Source: Synechococcus sp. M44_DOE_062
GTDB taxonomy: Bacteria > Cyanobacteriota > Cyanobacteriia > Thermostichales > Thermostichaceae
Direction of reading: 5' to 3'
Assembly (NCBI GenBank): GCA_015295985.1
Contig: DVDX01000017.1
Location: 1 to 64,000, forward strand
DNA: 64,000 nucleotides
A model generated the notes under the pieces. It saw only the letters and a program-made list of their open reading frames with translations, did not search any database and was not told the origin of the DNA. Of the stretch, positions 36,084 to 44,642 are shown in pieces. The position numbers and the translations under genes are program-made. Position 1 is the stretch's first letter; each line of letters begins with the position of its first letter.

Positions 36084-36619
36084 AGCTTGAAAATGCTCAG
36101 GATGGACAAGATAACAAGTGTAGGTTAGCCTGAAGTGTTTTTTCAGGCAAGCTGGCCAAAGGGGAGGTGCGATATGAAAAATAGATATTGAAGCAGAAAT
36201 GTTGGATCTCGAAATAAAACTTTACATCCTATTAATCCAAGAACTTCAGTCGTGAGTCGAAGCTCCAATCGGTTATCAAACGCCAAGAATCGAACTCAAG
36301 GTGTTGATACCGCAGATTATAGCTTTTCCCCACTGGTCAGGAGCTCTCTAGATTAAGTTGATATCTCCGTTGCACAGGAGATACGTCTGCATCGGCTGCA
36401 GTTAATGTTGCCGGAAGGAGCTGGTTCGGGCAGTTTGCATCTACAAAATGAGAGCATTTTGATGATCTATAAAAGAGTCCAATGGGCAATCGGTACCCAG
36501 TTAATGGGTTGTATCCCCTGCAGCCTTGATATTCTTAACCGATTGGCTTGCTTGTTGTCTGGCCCAAGGTGTATCCCGAAAAACGTTTGCTGTCCTTCAA
36601 GTCATGTATTGATGGGCTT
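36084..36619. other. AT-rich spacer with a stem-loop
   Basis: About 540 bases between two leftward genes. A perfect 7-bp stem GCCTGAA / TTCAGGC with a T-rich loop lies at 36128-36148. A 72-codon open frame near 36405 has no SD and no recognisable domain. Bases 36378-36423 resemble the cydA leader. A tRNA was considered near 36285 and not supported. Confidence 0.5.
36128..36148. other. Perfect stem-loop upstream of the MscS-like gene
   Basis: GCCTGAA, loop GTGTTTT, TTCAGGC. It could act as a terminator of the upstream leftward unit or as a leader hairpin, since it is 45 bases upstream of the next leftward gene start. Confidence 0.45.
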
Positions 36620-37153
36620 CTAAATCGGTTTCTTCCAATACACCAGCGCATCTTCTCCGTTGTAATACCCCTTGCGACGTCCCAGTCGTTGAAACCCTGC
36701 CGATTCATACAGGCGGATTGCCGCTTGATTGGAAGCCTTTACCTCCAGAGTAGCCCAGCGGCAACCTGCTGCTCTCGCTTGGTGCAGCAGTTCTTCCAGA
36801 ATCCGCCGGCCCAAACCCTGTCGCCGGTGTTCGGGATCCACCGCCAGAGAGATGATATGCGCTTCTTCTTCAATACGCCAGAGAATGCCGAAGCCCACCA
36901 GCTCTTTTATCGTCTGCGTCGGCGAAGTGGGGTCTCGAGGGGGAATGGAAACCTTCATTCGGCCCAAGCCCCAGGAAGTGCCAGCGGCAGCGGGTTCCGC
37001 CACTACTCCAATCACCGTGCTTGTGGGTCGTTCCAGCTCTACTCGATACCCTTGTTCCCCCCAGTATCCCCCATAGCACCGCCGATCCAGCTCCAGCAGT
37101 TGGGGTAGGGCAGTGATGTCCAGCACCTGCAGCCGATAACTCGTACTGCTCAT
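36620..37153 (-). CDS. rimI: Ribosomal-protein-alanine N-acetyltransferase (GNAT)
   Basis: A 177-residue GNAT acetyltransferase. The acetyl-CoA loop is ISLAVDPEHRRQGLGRRILE, followed by LEVKASNQAAIRLYESAGFQ and RRKGYYNGEDALVYWKKP, the RimI C-terminal pattern. RimI acetylates the N-terminal Ala of ribosomal protein S18; other RimI-like substrates are possible. It lies 6 bases downstream of the 149-residue unknown protein gene, which itself overlaps purK, so the three probably form one leftward operon. Confidence 0.85.
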   Translation of the reverse strand: MSSTSYRLQVLDITALPQLLELDRRCYGGYWGEQGYRVELERPTSTVIGVVAEPAAAGTSWGLGRMKVSIPPRDPTSPTQTIKELVGFGILWRIEEEAHIISLAVDPEHRRQGLGRRILEELLHQARAAGCRWATLEVKASNQAAIRLYESAGFQRLGRRKGYYNGEDALVYWKKPI

Positions 37154-37159
37154 AGTGGC

Positions 37160-37609
37160 CTAGTCCCGCAATTCGCAGAATTCCGCCAACAACAACTGCC
37201 CCAAGGGATCGTCATCGGGAGCGGCATAGGGCAAGGCTCTGCGGCTGATGCTCAGGATCTGGCCTCCCGACTGGGGATGGTGCTCCGCACCGCTTTCGCG
37301 AACGGGCTTGAGTTCGTAGTCGATCCCTTCGGTGAAGCCGGCTTCCCGTAGGTAGTCTTGGGCGGCTTTGAGGATCCCTTCTCGCAGTTGCGCTTTAACG
37401 GCAGGGGCCATGAGGTGACGAACAAACCACTGGGCGCTGGCGGGATCCACCTCGGCCAGGTATTGGAGAGCAGGAGTCAACACGGCAGGGCGCTCTTGAG
37501 GGGACAAGCCGTTCACCTGCTGGGCTACCGCAGGCACATCCCGCCGTTGCATTGCCTGGATTAGGGCTTGAATGGCCGGAGAGAAAGAGGGATCCCGTGC
37601 TTGGCTCAT
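37160..37609 (-). CDS. Conserved protein of unknown function between purK and rimI
   Basis: A 149-residue protein starting MSQARDPSFSPAIQALIQAM. This ATG overlaps the purK stop (ATGA), which fixes the start. It is a soluble, mostly helical N-terminal part (AQQVNGLSPQERPAVLTPAL) followed by YLREAGFTEGIDYELKPVRE and a C-terminal GQLLLAEFCELRD. No signal peptide or membrane segment. I do not recognise the family. Translational coupling to purK is likely. Confidence 0.65.
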   Translation of the reverse strand: MSQARDPSFSPAIQALIQAMQRRDVPAVAQQVNGLSPQERPAVLTPALQYLAEVDPASAQWFVRHLMAPAVKAQLREGILKAAQDYLREAGFTEGIDYELKPVRESGAEHHPQSGGQILSISRRALPYAAPDDDPLGQLLLAEFCELRD

Positions 37610-38790
37610 GGCTGGGGGTACCAGAGGGATTCGAGAGTGCGAACAATGGCCTCTGCCTGCTGCAGGGAAGAAGCGGTCGGCAGACAGACGGTCACATGGC
37701 CCAGTTTCCGCCCCGGGCGAGCAGGGGTTTTGTGGTACCAATGCACCGCTGCCTGAGGGATCCCGGCCAAGCGCTGCCGCTTTTCTGCGTAATCGCCGGT
37801 GGAATGCTCATAGCCCAAGAGGTTCACCATCACCGCCCCCGCACACTTGAGGGAGGGATCCCCCAAGGGCAAGCCAAGGATGGCCCGCAGATGCTGCTCG
37901 AACTGTGAGGTGTGGCAGGCTTCCAGGGTGTAGTGGCCGGAATTGTGTACCCGTGGCGAGATTTCGTTAATCCAGATCCCGGCCTTGGGGTGGGGTGGCG
38001 GCACCCAGAACAGCTCGATGCCAAACACGCCAACTGCACCCAATTTTTCCATCAGATCGGCTGCTAAGCGCCGGATCTCAGCCTCGGTGGCCGGAGAGAT
38101 GCGGGCAGGCACCAGAACATGGCGGCAGACTTGCTCGATCTGCACAGTTTCCACCACTGGGTAAACCCGGATCTCGCCCTTCAGCCCCCGTGCCACCATC
38201 ACCGCCAGCTCCCGCTCAAACGGGATCCATTCCTCCAGCAATAGCGGGATCCCCTTGGATTGACCAAGGGCCTGCTGCAAAGCCGCTCGGTCGTGCAAGA
38301 TGCGGGTGCCCTGCCCATCGTAGCCCTGTCGCCGTCGCTTGAGCACCACCGGAAAGCCCAACCCGGTCAGGTCTGCCGAATCCAACACCGCCTCCAGCGG
38401 GAAAAAAGCGGGTACCGGCAACCCCAACCGCGCCAGGAACTGCCGTTGGTGCAACTTGTCCAGCAGCGGCTCCAGGGTGCTGAGGCTGGGACGAAAGTGG
38501 GATCCCTCCGGATCCAGTTTTTTCAGCTCCGGCAGAGGGATAAACTCGTTTTCAAAGGTGACCACCGGGCAGCGCTCCAACAACTGGGCTGTGGCCTGGG
38601 TGTCGGCTACGGATCCCCAAACCACTCCATCGGCCACCGCCACCGCCGGATCGGTGGGATCAGCAGCCTGCACGATCAGCGGGATCCCCATCTGATGAGC
38701 TGCCAGAGCCAACATCTGCGCCAACTGCCCGCCGCCAATCACTCCCACCGGTTGGGAGCTCTGGGTTTCTGGGGATACCTGGGGTTCCAC
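37606..38790 (-). CDS. purK: N5-carboxyaminoimidazole ribonucleotide synthase
   Basis: An ATP-grasp enzyme of purine synthesis converting AIR, bicarbonate and ATP to N5-CAIR. VGVIGGGQLAQMLALAAHQM opens the N-terminal domain. ATP-grasp motifs include PVVLKRRRQGYDGQGTRIL, LLEEWIPFERELAVMVAR, and INEISPRVHNSGHYTLEACH, then TSQFEQHLRAILGLPLG. The start is uncertain. A GTG at 38790, fourteen codons before the Rossmann motif, is used here; a TATAAC lies just upstream of it. Further upstream the frame overlaps the opposite-strand small gene. Confidence 0.93.
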   Translation of the reverse strand: MEPQVSPETQSSQPVGVIGGGQLAQMLALAAHQMGIPLIVQAADPTDPAVAVADGVVWGSVADTQATAQLLERCPVVTFENEFIPLPELKKLDPEGSHFRPSLSTLEPLLDKLHQRQFLARLGLPVPAFFPLEAVLDSADLTGLGFPVVLKRRRQGYDGQGTRILHDRAALQQALGQSKGIPLLLEEWIPFERELAVMVARGLKGEIRVYPVVETVQIEQVCRHVLVPARISPATEAEIRRLAADLMEKLGAVGVFGIELFWVPPPHPKAGIWINEISPRVHNSGHYTLEACHTSQFEQHLRAILGLPLGDPSLKCAGAVMVNLLGYEHSTGDYAEKRQRLAGIPQAAVHWYHKTPARPGRKLGHVTVCLPTASSLQQAEAIVRTLESLWYPQP

Positions 38791-38890
38791 AGCCGTACCG
38801 TTATACTGAGTAGTGGGTCGCTGTCCATCGCTTCTTGGATCCAGAACCCCATTATGGGATCCCTTGCCCTCTAGCGCTAGGAGAAAAACG

Positions 38891-39085
38891 GTGGAACCCT
38901 CCCAACCCTCTGAGCTGAGAGCTCTCATTGACCGGGCCTTGGCGGACAAAGTCTTAACTCGCGCTGAACAACAGCAGATCCTCAATGCCGTCATAGCCGA
39001 TCAGGAAATTTCCCCAGAAGAGCACGAGCTGCTGGAATCGATTGTGGAGCGCCTGAACAGCGGCGAGATCCGCGCTGTCGATTGA
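38891..39085 (+). CDS. Small helical protein of unknown function
   Basis: A 64-residue protein from GTG 38891, chosen because TAGGAG lies 8 bases upstream. The sequence LTRAEQQQILNAVIADQEIS then PEEHELLESIVERLNSGEIR suggests a compact helical bundle with an acidic middle. Such short proteins are widespread in cyanobacteria, but I cannot name this one. Divergent from purK with about 100 bases between starts. Confidence 0.6.
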   Translation: MEPSQPSELRALIDRALADKVLTRAEQQQILNAVIADQEISPEEHELLESIVERLNSGEIRAVD

Positions 39086-39235
39086 ACCCTGTCTTGAGAC
39101 TGAGATACTTCCCAAGGTTTTGGAGAATTAGATCCCAGTCTGTCCTCCGACTCCCGGTATTCAGTCTGTGTTCTTGGGTCAATCCCAGTGGGTGGATCGC
39201 CTAGAATAATCCACAACCCACCTCTTTCTGCTGCC

Positions 39236-39649
39236 ATGAGTTCTCGCTCTTCAGACTGGTTCACGCGGGCTCGCCACATTTTTTACGGCACGGCCACTGC
39301 TCTGGTGGAAATCCTGCAAGACCCAGAAAAGCGCACCGAAAACCTCAACCGCCTCTCAATGGACTTGAGCCAACTGGCGGCGGAGCTGGAGCAAAAAGGA
39401 GAGTTGATCGAGCAGGAGGCAATTCGTTACGTTGAGAGTCTGAGGGATCCAGGCGCCAACGCTCCCTCGGCAAGTCCTGATGCGGGAGCGCCTGTCGAGA
39501 ACAATCCACCGACAACCGTTTCCTCGCCCAATAAGCCGGCTATCTCCAGAGAAGAGATGGCCGAGCTGATGGAGCTGATCCATCAGATTGAGTCCTTGCG
39601 CCTGGATTTGGAGCGGTTGCGCACGGAGCCTCCCTCTGCCTCGTCCTGA
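39236..39649 (+). CDS. Conserved cyanobacterial protein, coiled-coil, unknown function
   Basis: A 137-residue protein starting MSSRSSDWFTRARHIFYGTA. The N-terminal part (ALVEILQDPEKRTENLNRLS, then MDLSQLAAELEQKGELIEQE) is helical. A disordered Pro/Ala/Ser linker (about residues 75-100) leads to a short C-terminal coiled coil (MAELMELIHQIESLRLDLER). It lies 5 bases before the trmD GTG start, so the two are probably co-transcribed. Family not named with confidence. Confidence 0.65.
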   Translation: MSSRSSDWFTRARHIFYGTATALVEILQDPEKRTENLNRLSMDLSQLAAELEQKGELIEQEAIRYVESLRDPGANAPSASPDAGAPVENNPPTTVSSPNKPAISREEMAELMELIHQIESLRLDLERLRTEPPSASS

Positions 39650-39654
39650 GTCCT

Positions 39655-40410
39655 GTGCGGTTTGATATACTTACCCTTTTCCCAGAATTTTTTGAAACGC
39701 CGCTGCGCATTGGGCTGGTGGGCAAAGCCCTACAGCAGGGGATCGCCGAAGTCCACTGCACCAACCCACGCGACTTCGCCACCGACAAGCACCGCCGTGT
39801 TGACGATGAACCCTACGGGGGTGGGGTGGGCATGGTGCTCAAGCCAGAGCCCTTCTTCGCTGCCGTCGCCTCCCTGCCCCGGTTGGATCCCTGCGAGATC
39901 ATTCTGCTGACCCCCCAGGGGCAACCGCTGAACCAGGCGCTGCTGCAGGAGCTGGCCCAAAAGGCGCAACTGATCCTGCTGTGTGGCCAGTACGAAGGCT
40001 TTGACGAGCGCATCCGCCAATACCTGGCCACCCGTGAAGTGTCACTGGGAGACTTTGTCCTGACGGGGGGAGAGATTCCGGCGCTGGCCCTGATCAACGG
40101 CGTGGTGCGGCTCTTGCCGGGCACCGTGGGCAAGGTAGACTCATTAAAGAGCGAAAGCTTCCAGGCGGGGCTGCTGGACTATCCTCAGTACACCCGCCCG
40201 GCAGAGTTTCAGGGGCACAAGGTGCCGCCGGTGCTCCTCTCTGGCGACCATCAAGCTATTGCCCGTTGGCGTCTGCAGCAGCAGCTGGTGCGAACCTGGC
40301 AAAGGCGGCCAGACCTGTTGGCCAAGCGCCCCTTGACCGCCGAAGAGCAACAGTTGTTGGCAGAGGGGTTGGCGGAGCAGCACCCTGGCGTGAACGATGT
40401 GGAGAAATGA
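39655..40410 (+). CDS. trmD: tRNA (guanine37-N1)-methyltransferase
   Basis: Methylates G37 of tRNAs with SAM, preventing +1 frameshifting. 251 residues from a GTG: MRFDILTLFPEFFETPLRIG. The trefoil-knot SAM-binding site appears as ILLCGQYEGFDERI and FVLTGGEIPALALIN, with DYPQYTRPAEFQGHKVP in the C-terminal domain. Length is typical. It overlaps the next small gene only marginally or not at all, depending on that gene's start. Confidence 0.97.
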   Translation: MRFDILTLFPEFFETPLRIGLVGKALQQGIAEVHCTNPRDFATDKHRRVDDEPYGGGVGMVLKPEPFFAAVASLPRLDPCEIILLTPQGQPLNQALLQELAQKAQLILLCGQYEGFDERIRQYLATREVSLGDFVLTGGEIPALALINGVVRLLPGTVGKVDSLKSESFQAGLLDYPQYTRPAEFQGHKVPPVLLSGDHQAIARWRLQQQLVRTWQRRPDLLAKRPLTAEEQQLLAEGLAEQHPGVNDVEK

Positions 40411-40414
40411 AATC

Positions 40415-40801
40415 ATGCTCGGCAATCTTCTCAACCGTCTCCTGAATCCATTGAATCCATTGCTTGTCTCCTGGCGTGGGATCCCCTCGCCCCCAGCACT
40501 GCTTCTGGTGGGGATGGCTTTGAGCTCGGTTCTGAGCGGCTCTGGGGTGGCCCTGGCCCAAAGTGGAAGTGTCAACGATGCCGTTCGCCGCGACAGCAAT
40601 CCCTCTCTGTTCGATGGCACCAGTATTAACGTCAACGATCTCTTCCGGGCTGCCGACTTCCTCTCCCGCCAAAGTGCCGCCTCCCGTTGGGACGGCAAGG
40701 CCAGCGTCGATGCTGCTGTGGAGCAATTCAACCAATCCCGCCGCCGTTCCTTGCTGCTTTCTCCCGCTTCCTTGACACCTGAGCCCACCCCTACCCCCTA
40801 A
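40415..40801 (+). CDS. Small secreted protein of unknown function
   Basis: A 128-residue protein starting MLGNLLNRLLNPLNPLLVSW; a GTG 6 codons earlier would overlap trmD. A hydrophobic segment (LLLVGMALSSVLSGSGVALA) ending A-L-A-Q resembles a cleavable signal peptide, leaving a mature part SGSVNDAVRRDSNPSLFDGT, then SINVNDLFRAADFLSRQSAA and a Pro/Thr tail. Probably periplasmic or thylakoid-lumenal. The family is not recognised. Confidence 0.6.
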   Translation: MLGNLLNRLLNPLNPLLVSWRGIPSPPALLLVGMALSSVLSGSGVALAQSGSVNDAVRRDSNPSLFDGTSINVNDLFRAADFLSRQSAASRWDGKASVDAAVEQFNQSRRRSLLLSPASLTPEPTPTP

Positions 40802-40919
40802 GTTGGATCCTATTCCCAACAAGTTCCCAACAAATCTGTTAAGATCGCAAAGCCGATCCTGTGCCCGCCGAAATGCGGCACTTTGTTTTCGGGATCCATC
40901 AGGCTAGGAGAACACCGCC

Positions 40920-41192
40920 GTGGTTAAGAGCACCCCTTCCAGCAAAACCGATACGGAGCAGCGTTTGGATCCTGCCAGCCGGGGCCACTCCAAAGACAGT
41001 TCTACCGAACTCAAAGGGATCCCAGGCTTTATCCAGGAGACCCGCACAGAACTGGGCAAGATCGTTTGGCCAAGCCGCCGGCAATTGATCGGCGAGTCGG
41101 TAGGGGTCTTACTGATTGTGCTGGCTTTTGCTTCCTTCATCTACCTGGTCGATCAACTGTTTGCTTGGATAGCCACCCAACTGTTCTCGTGA
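40920..41192 (+). CDS. secE: Preprotein translocase subunit SecE
   Basis: A 90-residue protein from GTG 40920, with an upstream TAGGAG. The C-terminal half has the SecE signature FIQETRTELGKIVWPSRRQL followed by one membrane helix, the single-span form typical of cyanobacteria. It stabilises SecY in the translocon. It precedes nusG by 78 bases in the conserved secE-nusG-rplK-rplA-rplJ-rplL block. Confidence 0.95.
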   Translation: MVKSTPSSKTDTEQRLDPASRGHSKDSSTELKGIPGFIQETRTELGKIVWPSRRQLIGESVGVLLIVLAFASFIYLVDQLFAWIATQLFS

Positions 41193-41270
41193 TGTTCTAT
41201 CCTGGAGGGCCCCTCCCTTGGGGCCCAAGAGAGTCATGTTTAAGGATGGCTACAGGGAGGATGTGAGGTG

Positions 41271-41936
41271 ATGATCCCAGAGCAGCAGCGAAAACGTCGG
41301 GGGGGCCGTGTGGAGCACTTTGAGCCTGCAGACACGATCCCGGAACTAGAGGAGGGGGAAGGTCAAGAGCGTCGTAACCTGCGCTGGTACGCTGTGCAGG
41401 TGGCCTCGGGCTGCGAGAACAAAGTGAAGAGCACCCTGATGCAACGGGCGGCTGCTTTGGATGTGGCGGATCAAATTGTCGAGGTGGTGATCCCGAAGCG
41501 GACGGGCTTCAAGCTGGATCGAACTGGCAAGCGCCAGGAGCAAGAGGAGAAGATTTTTCCCGGCTATGTCCTGGTGCGCATGGACATGAACGACGACACT
41601 TGGATGGTGGTGAAAACAACCCCCAACGTGATCAACTTTGTCGGCACCGAAGAAAAACGGGCCTACGGTCGCGGTCGGGGGCATGTTACGCCGCGTCCCC
41701 TCAGCCAAAGCGAAGTGCAGCGTATCTTCAGCAGCGTCGAGGTGGAGGAAGTGCCCCTCAAGATCGACATGGCACCTGGGGATCGCATCGAGGTGCTGTC
41801 CGGCCCCTTCCAAGGTTTCTACGGCGAGGTGGTGGAAGTCAGCCCAGAACGGGGCAAGCTCAAAGCTCTGATCTCAATTTTCGGGCGCGACACCCCGGTA
41901 GAATTAGAGTTTGGTCAAGTGCGAAAAGAGGTGTAA
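41271..41936 (+). CDS. nusG: Transcription termination/antitermination protein NusG
   Basis: About 221 residues. After a charged N-terminal extension, the NGN domain reads WYAVQVASGCENKVKSTLMQ, then EKIFPGYVLVRMDMNDDTWM and VINFVGTEE. The KOW domain is DRIEVLSGPFQGFYGEVVEV. It binds RNA polymerase, modulates pausing and couples transcription to translation. A GTG directly before the ATG is an alternative start; GGGAGG lies 11-16 bases upstream. rplK follows 9 bases after the stop. Confidence 0.96.
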   Translation: MIPEQQRKRRGGRVEHFEPADTIPELEEGEGQERRNLRWYAVQVASGCENKVKSTLMQRAAALDVADQIVEVVIPKRTGFKLDRTGKRQEQEEKIFPGYVLVRMDMNDDTWMVVKTTPNVINFVGTEEKRAYGRGRGHVTPRPLSQSEVQRIFSSVEVEEVPLKIDMAPGDRIEVLSGPFQGFYGEVVEVSPERGKLKALISIFGRDTPVELEFGQVRKEV

Positions 41937-41945
41937 CCGCGTTTC

Positions 41946-42371
41946 ATGGCTAAGAAGTTGGTGGCCGTGGTCAAGTTGGCCATTCAGGCGGGCAAGGCCA
42001 CCCCCGCTCCCCCCATTGGCCCGGCCCTGGGTCAGCACGGGGTCAACATCATGGCCTTTTGCAAGGAATACAACGCCAAGACGGCAGATCAAGCCGGAAT
42101 GGTGGTTCCTGTGGAGATCTCCATCTTCGAGGATCGCAGCTTTACCTTCGTCCTCAAGACGCCACCGGCTTCGGTGTTGATCAAGAAGGCTCTGGGCATT
42201 GAGTCGGGCTCCAGCGAGCCCCACAAAACCAAGGTGGGATCCCTGACTCGAGCTCAACTGCGACAGATCGCCGAGCAGAAGCTGCCGGATTTGAATGCCC
42301 ACGATGTGGAGGCGGCCATGAAAATTATCGCCGGAACTGCCCGCAGCATGGGGGTGACGGTGGTAGATTGA
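41946..42371 (+). CDS. rplK: 50S ribosomal protein L11
   Basis: A 141-residue L11: [20 protein letters not shown], then [20 protein letters not shown] at the N-terminus and the rRNA-binding C-terminal domain with [20 protein letters not shown] and [15 protein letters not shown]. It forms the GTPase-associated centre with L10 and L7/L12, which are encoded just downstream. Confidence 0.98.
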   Translation: MAKKLVAVVKLAIQAGKATPAPPIGPALGQHGVNIMAFCKEYNAKTADQAGMVVPVEISIFEDRSFTFVLKTPPASVLIKKALGIESGSSEPHKTKVGSLTRAQLRQIAEQKLPDLNAHDVEAAMKIIAGTARSMGVTVVD

Positions 42372-42470
42372 GGGATCCCTTGCCCTGTCCGAGGTGTTCA
42401 CCGTCTTGAAGTTGTTTCAGCAAACCACTGTGGGGGAGAGAAGTTCTCGTCAGTACCCCGAGGAGAAACG

Positions 42471-43181
42471 ATGGCTCGAAAACTTTCCAAACGTATGCAG
42501 GCTTTGCGGGAGAAGGTGAAGCCCATTGCCTATGCTCCCGAAGCCGCTTTAGCCCTGATGAAGGAGACGGCCACCGCCAAATTTGAGGAGGCGGCAGAGG
42601 TTCACATCCGCCTGGGGATCGATCCCAAGTACGCCGACCAACAACTGCGCACCACCGTGGTCTTGCCCAGGGGCACCGGCCAAGAAATCCGAGTGGCGGT
42701 GGTTGCCCGCGGCGAGAAAGTGGTGGAGGCCCAAAATGCAGGGGCGGATCGGGTTGGATATGAAGACCTGATCGAGGAAATCAGCAAGGGCATGATGGAT
42801 TTTGACCTTCTGATCGCCACCCCCGATGTGATGCCCCAAGTGGCTAAGCTGGGGCGGCTGTTGGGGCCGCGCGGCCTCATGCCTTCTCCCAAGGGGGGAA
42901 CGGTGACCATGGATCTGGCCCAGGCGATCAAAGAGTTTAAAGCCGGCAAGCTGGAGTATCGGGCAGATCGCACCGGCATTGTGCATTTGATCTTCGGCAA
43001 GTGCAAGTTCCCCGTCGAAGCTCTGCTGGAGAACCTAAAAGCGGTGCAGGAGTCCATCGATCGCAACCGTCCTTCTGGAGCCAAGGGCAAGTATTGGCGA
43101 ACCCTACACGTTTCTGCTACAATGGGTCCCTCGATTGAGGTTGATATCAATGCCCTGCGGGAGCTGAAGTTGGCAACTTAA
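42471..43181 (+). CDS. rplA: 50S ribosomal protein L1
   Basis: A 236-residue L1. GAGGAGAAAC precedes the ATG. Conserved blocks are [49 protein letters not shown] then PKGGTVT, and the C-terminal [20 protein letters not shown]. It binds the 23S rRNA stalk and may repress its own operon by binding the mRNA leader, as known in other bacteria. Confidence 0.98.
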   Translation: MARKLSKRMQALREKVKPIAYAPEAALALMKETATAKFEEAAEVHIRLGIDPKYADQQLRTTVVLPRGTGQEIRVAVVARGEKVVEAQNAGADRVGYEDLIEEISKGMMDFDLLIATPDVMPQVAKLGRLLGPRGLMPSPKGGTVTMDLAQAIKEFKAGKLEYRADRTGIVHLIFGKCKFPVEALLENLKAVQESIDRNRPSGAKGKYWRTLHVSATMGPSIEVDINALRELKLAT

Positions 43182-43477
43182 GCCTTGCTTCGGCGCTGTA
43201 GCGGGTTGGAAGAGTTTAAGTGGGTGAGTTTGGAGGAGGATCCCGACAGAGCGTCTTTCCCCAGTCGAATAGCAAGCCGAAGACAGCAGGTGCCCACAGG
43301 CTTAATCTCCTGCCGAGGTTTGAGCGAAGTTCAAAGGGATCCCTTCTTGGATCGCTTTTGAAGGTGCGCTTATCTCAATGCGTCTCGGCTATGGCTGGGA
43401 CGCATTCTGTTTGGTAGAACCCAGATTCACCACCTGTTCAGCCCTGGGTGACCATTGACAACAAAGGAGGTGAGTGC
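43182..43477 (+). promoter_or_regulatory. rplA-rplJ intergenic leader (L10 leader region)
   Basis: Nearly 300 bases lacking a gene precede rplJ, the usual position of the L10-L12 autoregulatory leader. It contains a perfect 8-bp inverted repeat, AATGCGTC / GACGCATT (43377-43384 and 43399-43406), with a 14-base loop, and a strong SD, GGAGGTGA, just before the rplJ ATG. Binding of L10(L12)4 to this RNA is inferred from other bacteria. Confidence 0.55.
43377..43406 (+). promoter_or_regulatory. Stem-loop in the rplJ leader
   Basis: Stem AATGCGTC / GACGCATT, perfect over 8 bp. There is no T-run after it, so it is more likely a protein-binding or attenuator helper hairpin than a simple terminator. 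Confidence 0.6.
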
Positions 43478-44041
43478 ATGGGCAAGCAACCTGTAGCAAG
43501 GAAAGCGGAGATCGTCGATGAAGTCCGATCCCTGCTGCAGGCCAGCCAAATGGTGCTGGTGATCGACTACAAGGGGCTGACCGTTTCGGAGATGAACCAA
43601 CTGCGGGCAGAGCTGCGCAAATCGGATTCGGTTTGCATGGTTGTTAAGAATACCCTGATGCGGCGGGCCATCGCCGACCAAAAGGCTTGGGCAGGGATTG
43701 CTCCCTTCTTGGCAGGGCCGACGGCCTTTATCTTGATTCGGGGCGACATTTCGGCAGCCCTGAAAGCGTATCAGGATTTTGCCAAGCAAACCAAGAAAAC
43801 CGAGTTCCGCGGGGCCGGCATTGAGGGGCTATCCCTGACCCTTGAGCAGGCTAAGGCCATCGCCGAGCTGCCACCCAAAGAGGTGCTCATGGCCCAAGTG
43901 GCAGGCAGTCTCAAGTCGGTGGCCACCGGCTTGGCGGTCGGGCTCAATGCTGTGCCCACACAAGTGGCGCGCGGTATCCACGAGATCCCAGCCTCTCTGG
44001 GGCGGGCCATCCGGGCCATTGCCGACAAAGAGGCTGCATAA
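43478..44041 (+). CDS. rplJ: 50S ribosomal protein L10
   Basis: A 187-residue L10. The ATG giving MGKQPVARKAEIVDEVRS is chosen for its GGAGGTGA SD; an upstream ATG adds ten unlikely residues. Conserved stretches are MVLVIDYKGLTVSEMNQLRA and VKNTLMRRAI, with the C-terminal helix that carries L7/L12 dimers. It lies 63 bases before rplL. Confidence 0.97.
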   Translation: MGKQPVARKAEIVDEVRSLLQASQMVLVIDYKGLTVSEMNQLRAELRKSDSVCMVVKNTLMRRAIADQKAWAGIAPFLAGPTAFILIRGDISAALKAYQDFAKQTKKTEFRGAGIEGLSLTLEQAKAIAELPPKEVLMAQVAGSLKSVATGLAVGLNAVPTQVARGIHEIPASLGRAIRAIADKEAA

Positions 44042-44104
44042 AGGGCTCCAGTTATCAGCCCAAACCTGTGTCATCCATTCCATTAACCCTAAGGAGAAAC
44101 CATC

Positions 44105-44515
44105 ATGCCTTCAGAGCGCGTTGCAACGATTTTGGAAGAGTTGAAAGCCTTGAGCTTGCTGGAAGCTTCCGAGCTGGTGAAAGCCATCGAAGAAACCTTT
44201 GGCGTCAGTGCAGCAGCTCCAGCCGGTGGCATGGTCATGGCAGCTCCCGTGGCAGCGGCGGCGGCAGCTCCGGCGGCAGCTCCTGAGCCGGTGGAAGAGC
44301 AAACTGCCTTTGATGTCATCCTCGAGGCTGTGCCAGCCGACAAGAAGATCGCCATCCTCAAGGTGGTGCGCGAGTTGACCGGCTTGGGTCTGAAGGATGC
44401 CAAAGATCTTGTCGAGGCGGCTCCCAAACCTGTCAAGGAGGGGGTTCCCAAGGAAGAAGCCAACGACATCAAGAAGAAGCTGGAAGAAGCCGGCGCTACC
44501 GTCAAGATCAAGTAG
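44105..44515 (+). CDS. rplL: 50S ribosomal protein L7/L12
   Basis: A 136-residue stalk protein. An N-terminal dimerisation domain ([20 protein letters not shown]) and an Ala/Pro hinge ([17 protein letters not shown]) precede the C-terminal domain that contacts factors ([39 protein letters not shown]). AAGGAGAAAC lies 6-8 bases before the ATG. It ends the ribosomal block, ahead of a terminator-like hairpin. Confidence 0.98.
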   Translation: MPSERVATILEELKALSLLEASELVKAIEETFGVSAAAPAGGMVMAAPVAAAAAAPAAAPEPVEEQTAFDVILEAVPADKKIAILKVVRELTGLGLKDAKDLVEAAPKPVKEGVPKEEANDIKKKLEEAGATVKIK

Positions 44516-44580
44516 TTCAAGTTACGGGGAAAGCGCTTCTTTCTGGTCTGACGAGAAATCCAATCGAGACACTCAAACCC

Positions 44581-44610
44581 AAGAGGGGAGCTGCTTCGGC
44601 TCCTCTTCTT
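44581..44610 (+). terminator. Probable terminator after rplL
   Basis: AAGAGGGGAGC, a short TGCTTCG loop, then GCTCCTCTTCTT. A GC-rich stem with a two-base bulge running into a pyrimidine-rich tail. It lies about 65 bases after the rplL stop. Confidence 0.65.
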
Positions 44611-44642
44611 GGTCTGCCTAACCCATCTCCATTGGCGTGAGT

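Noticed and set aside
36280-36350. Possible tRNA because of an AATCGAACTC string resembling a T-loop
   Set aside because: No acceptor stem, D-arm or anticodon arm can be folded around it.
36405-36623. 72-codon open frame in the spacer before rimI
   Set aside because: No SD, no domain, ends inside rimI on the other strand; composition like spacer.
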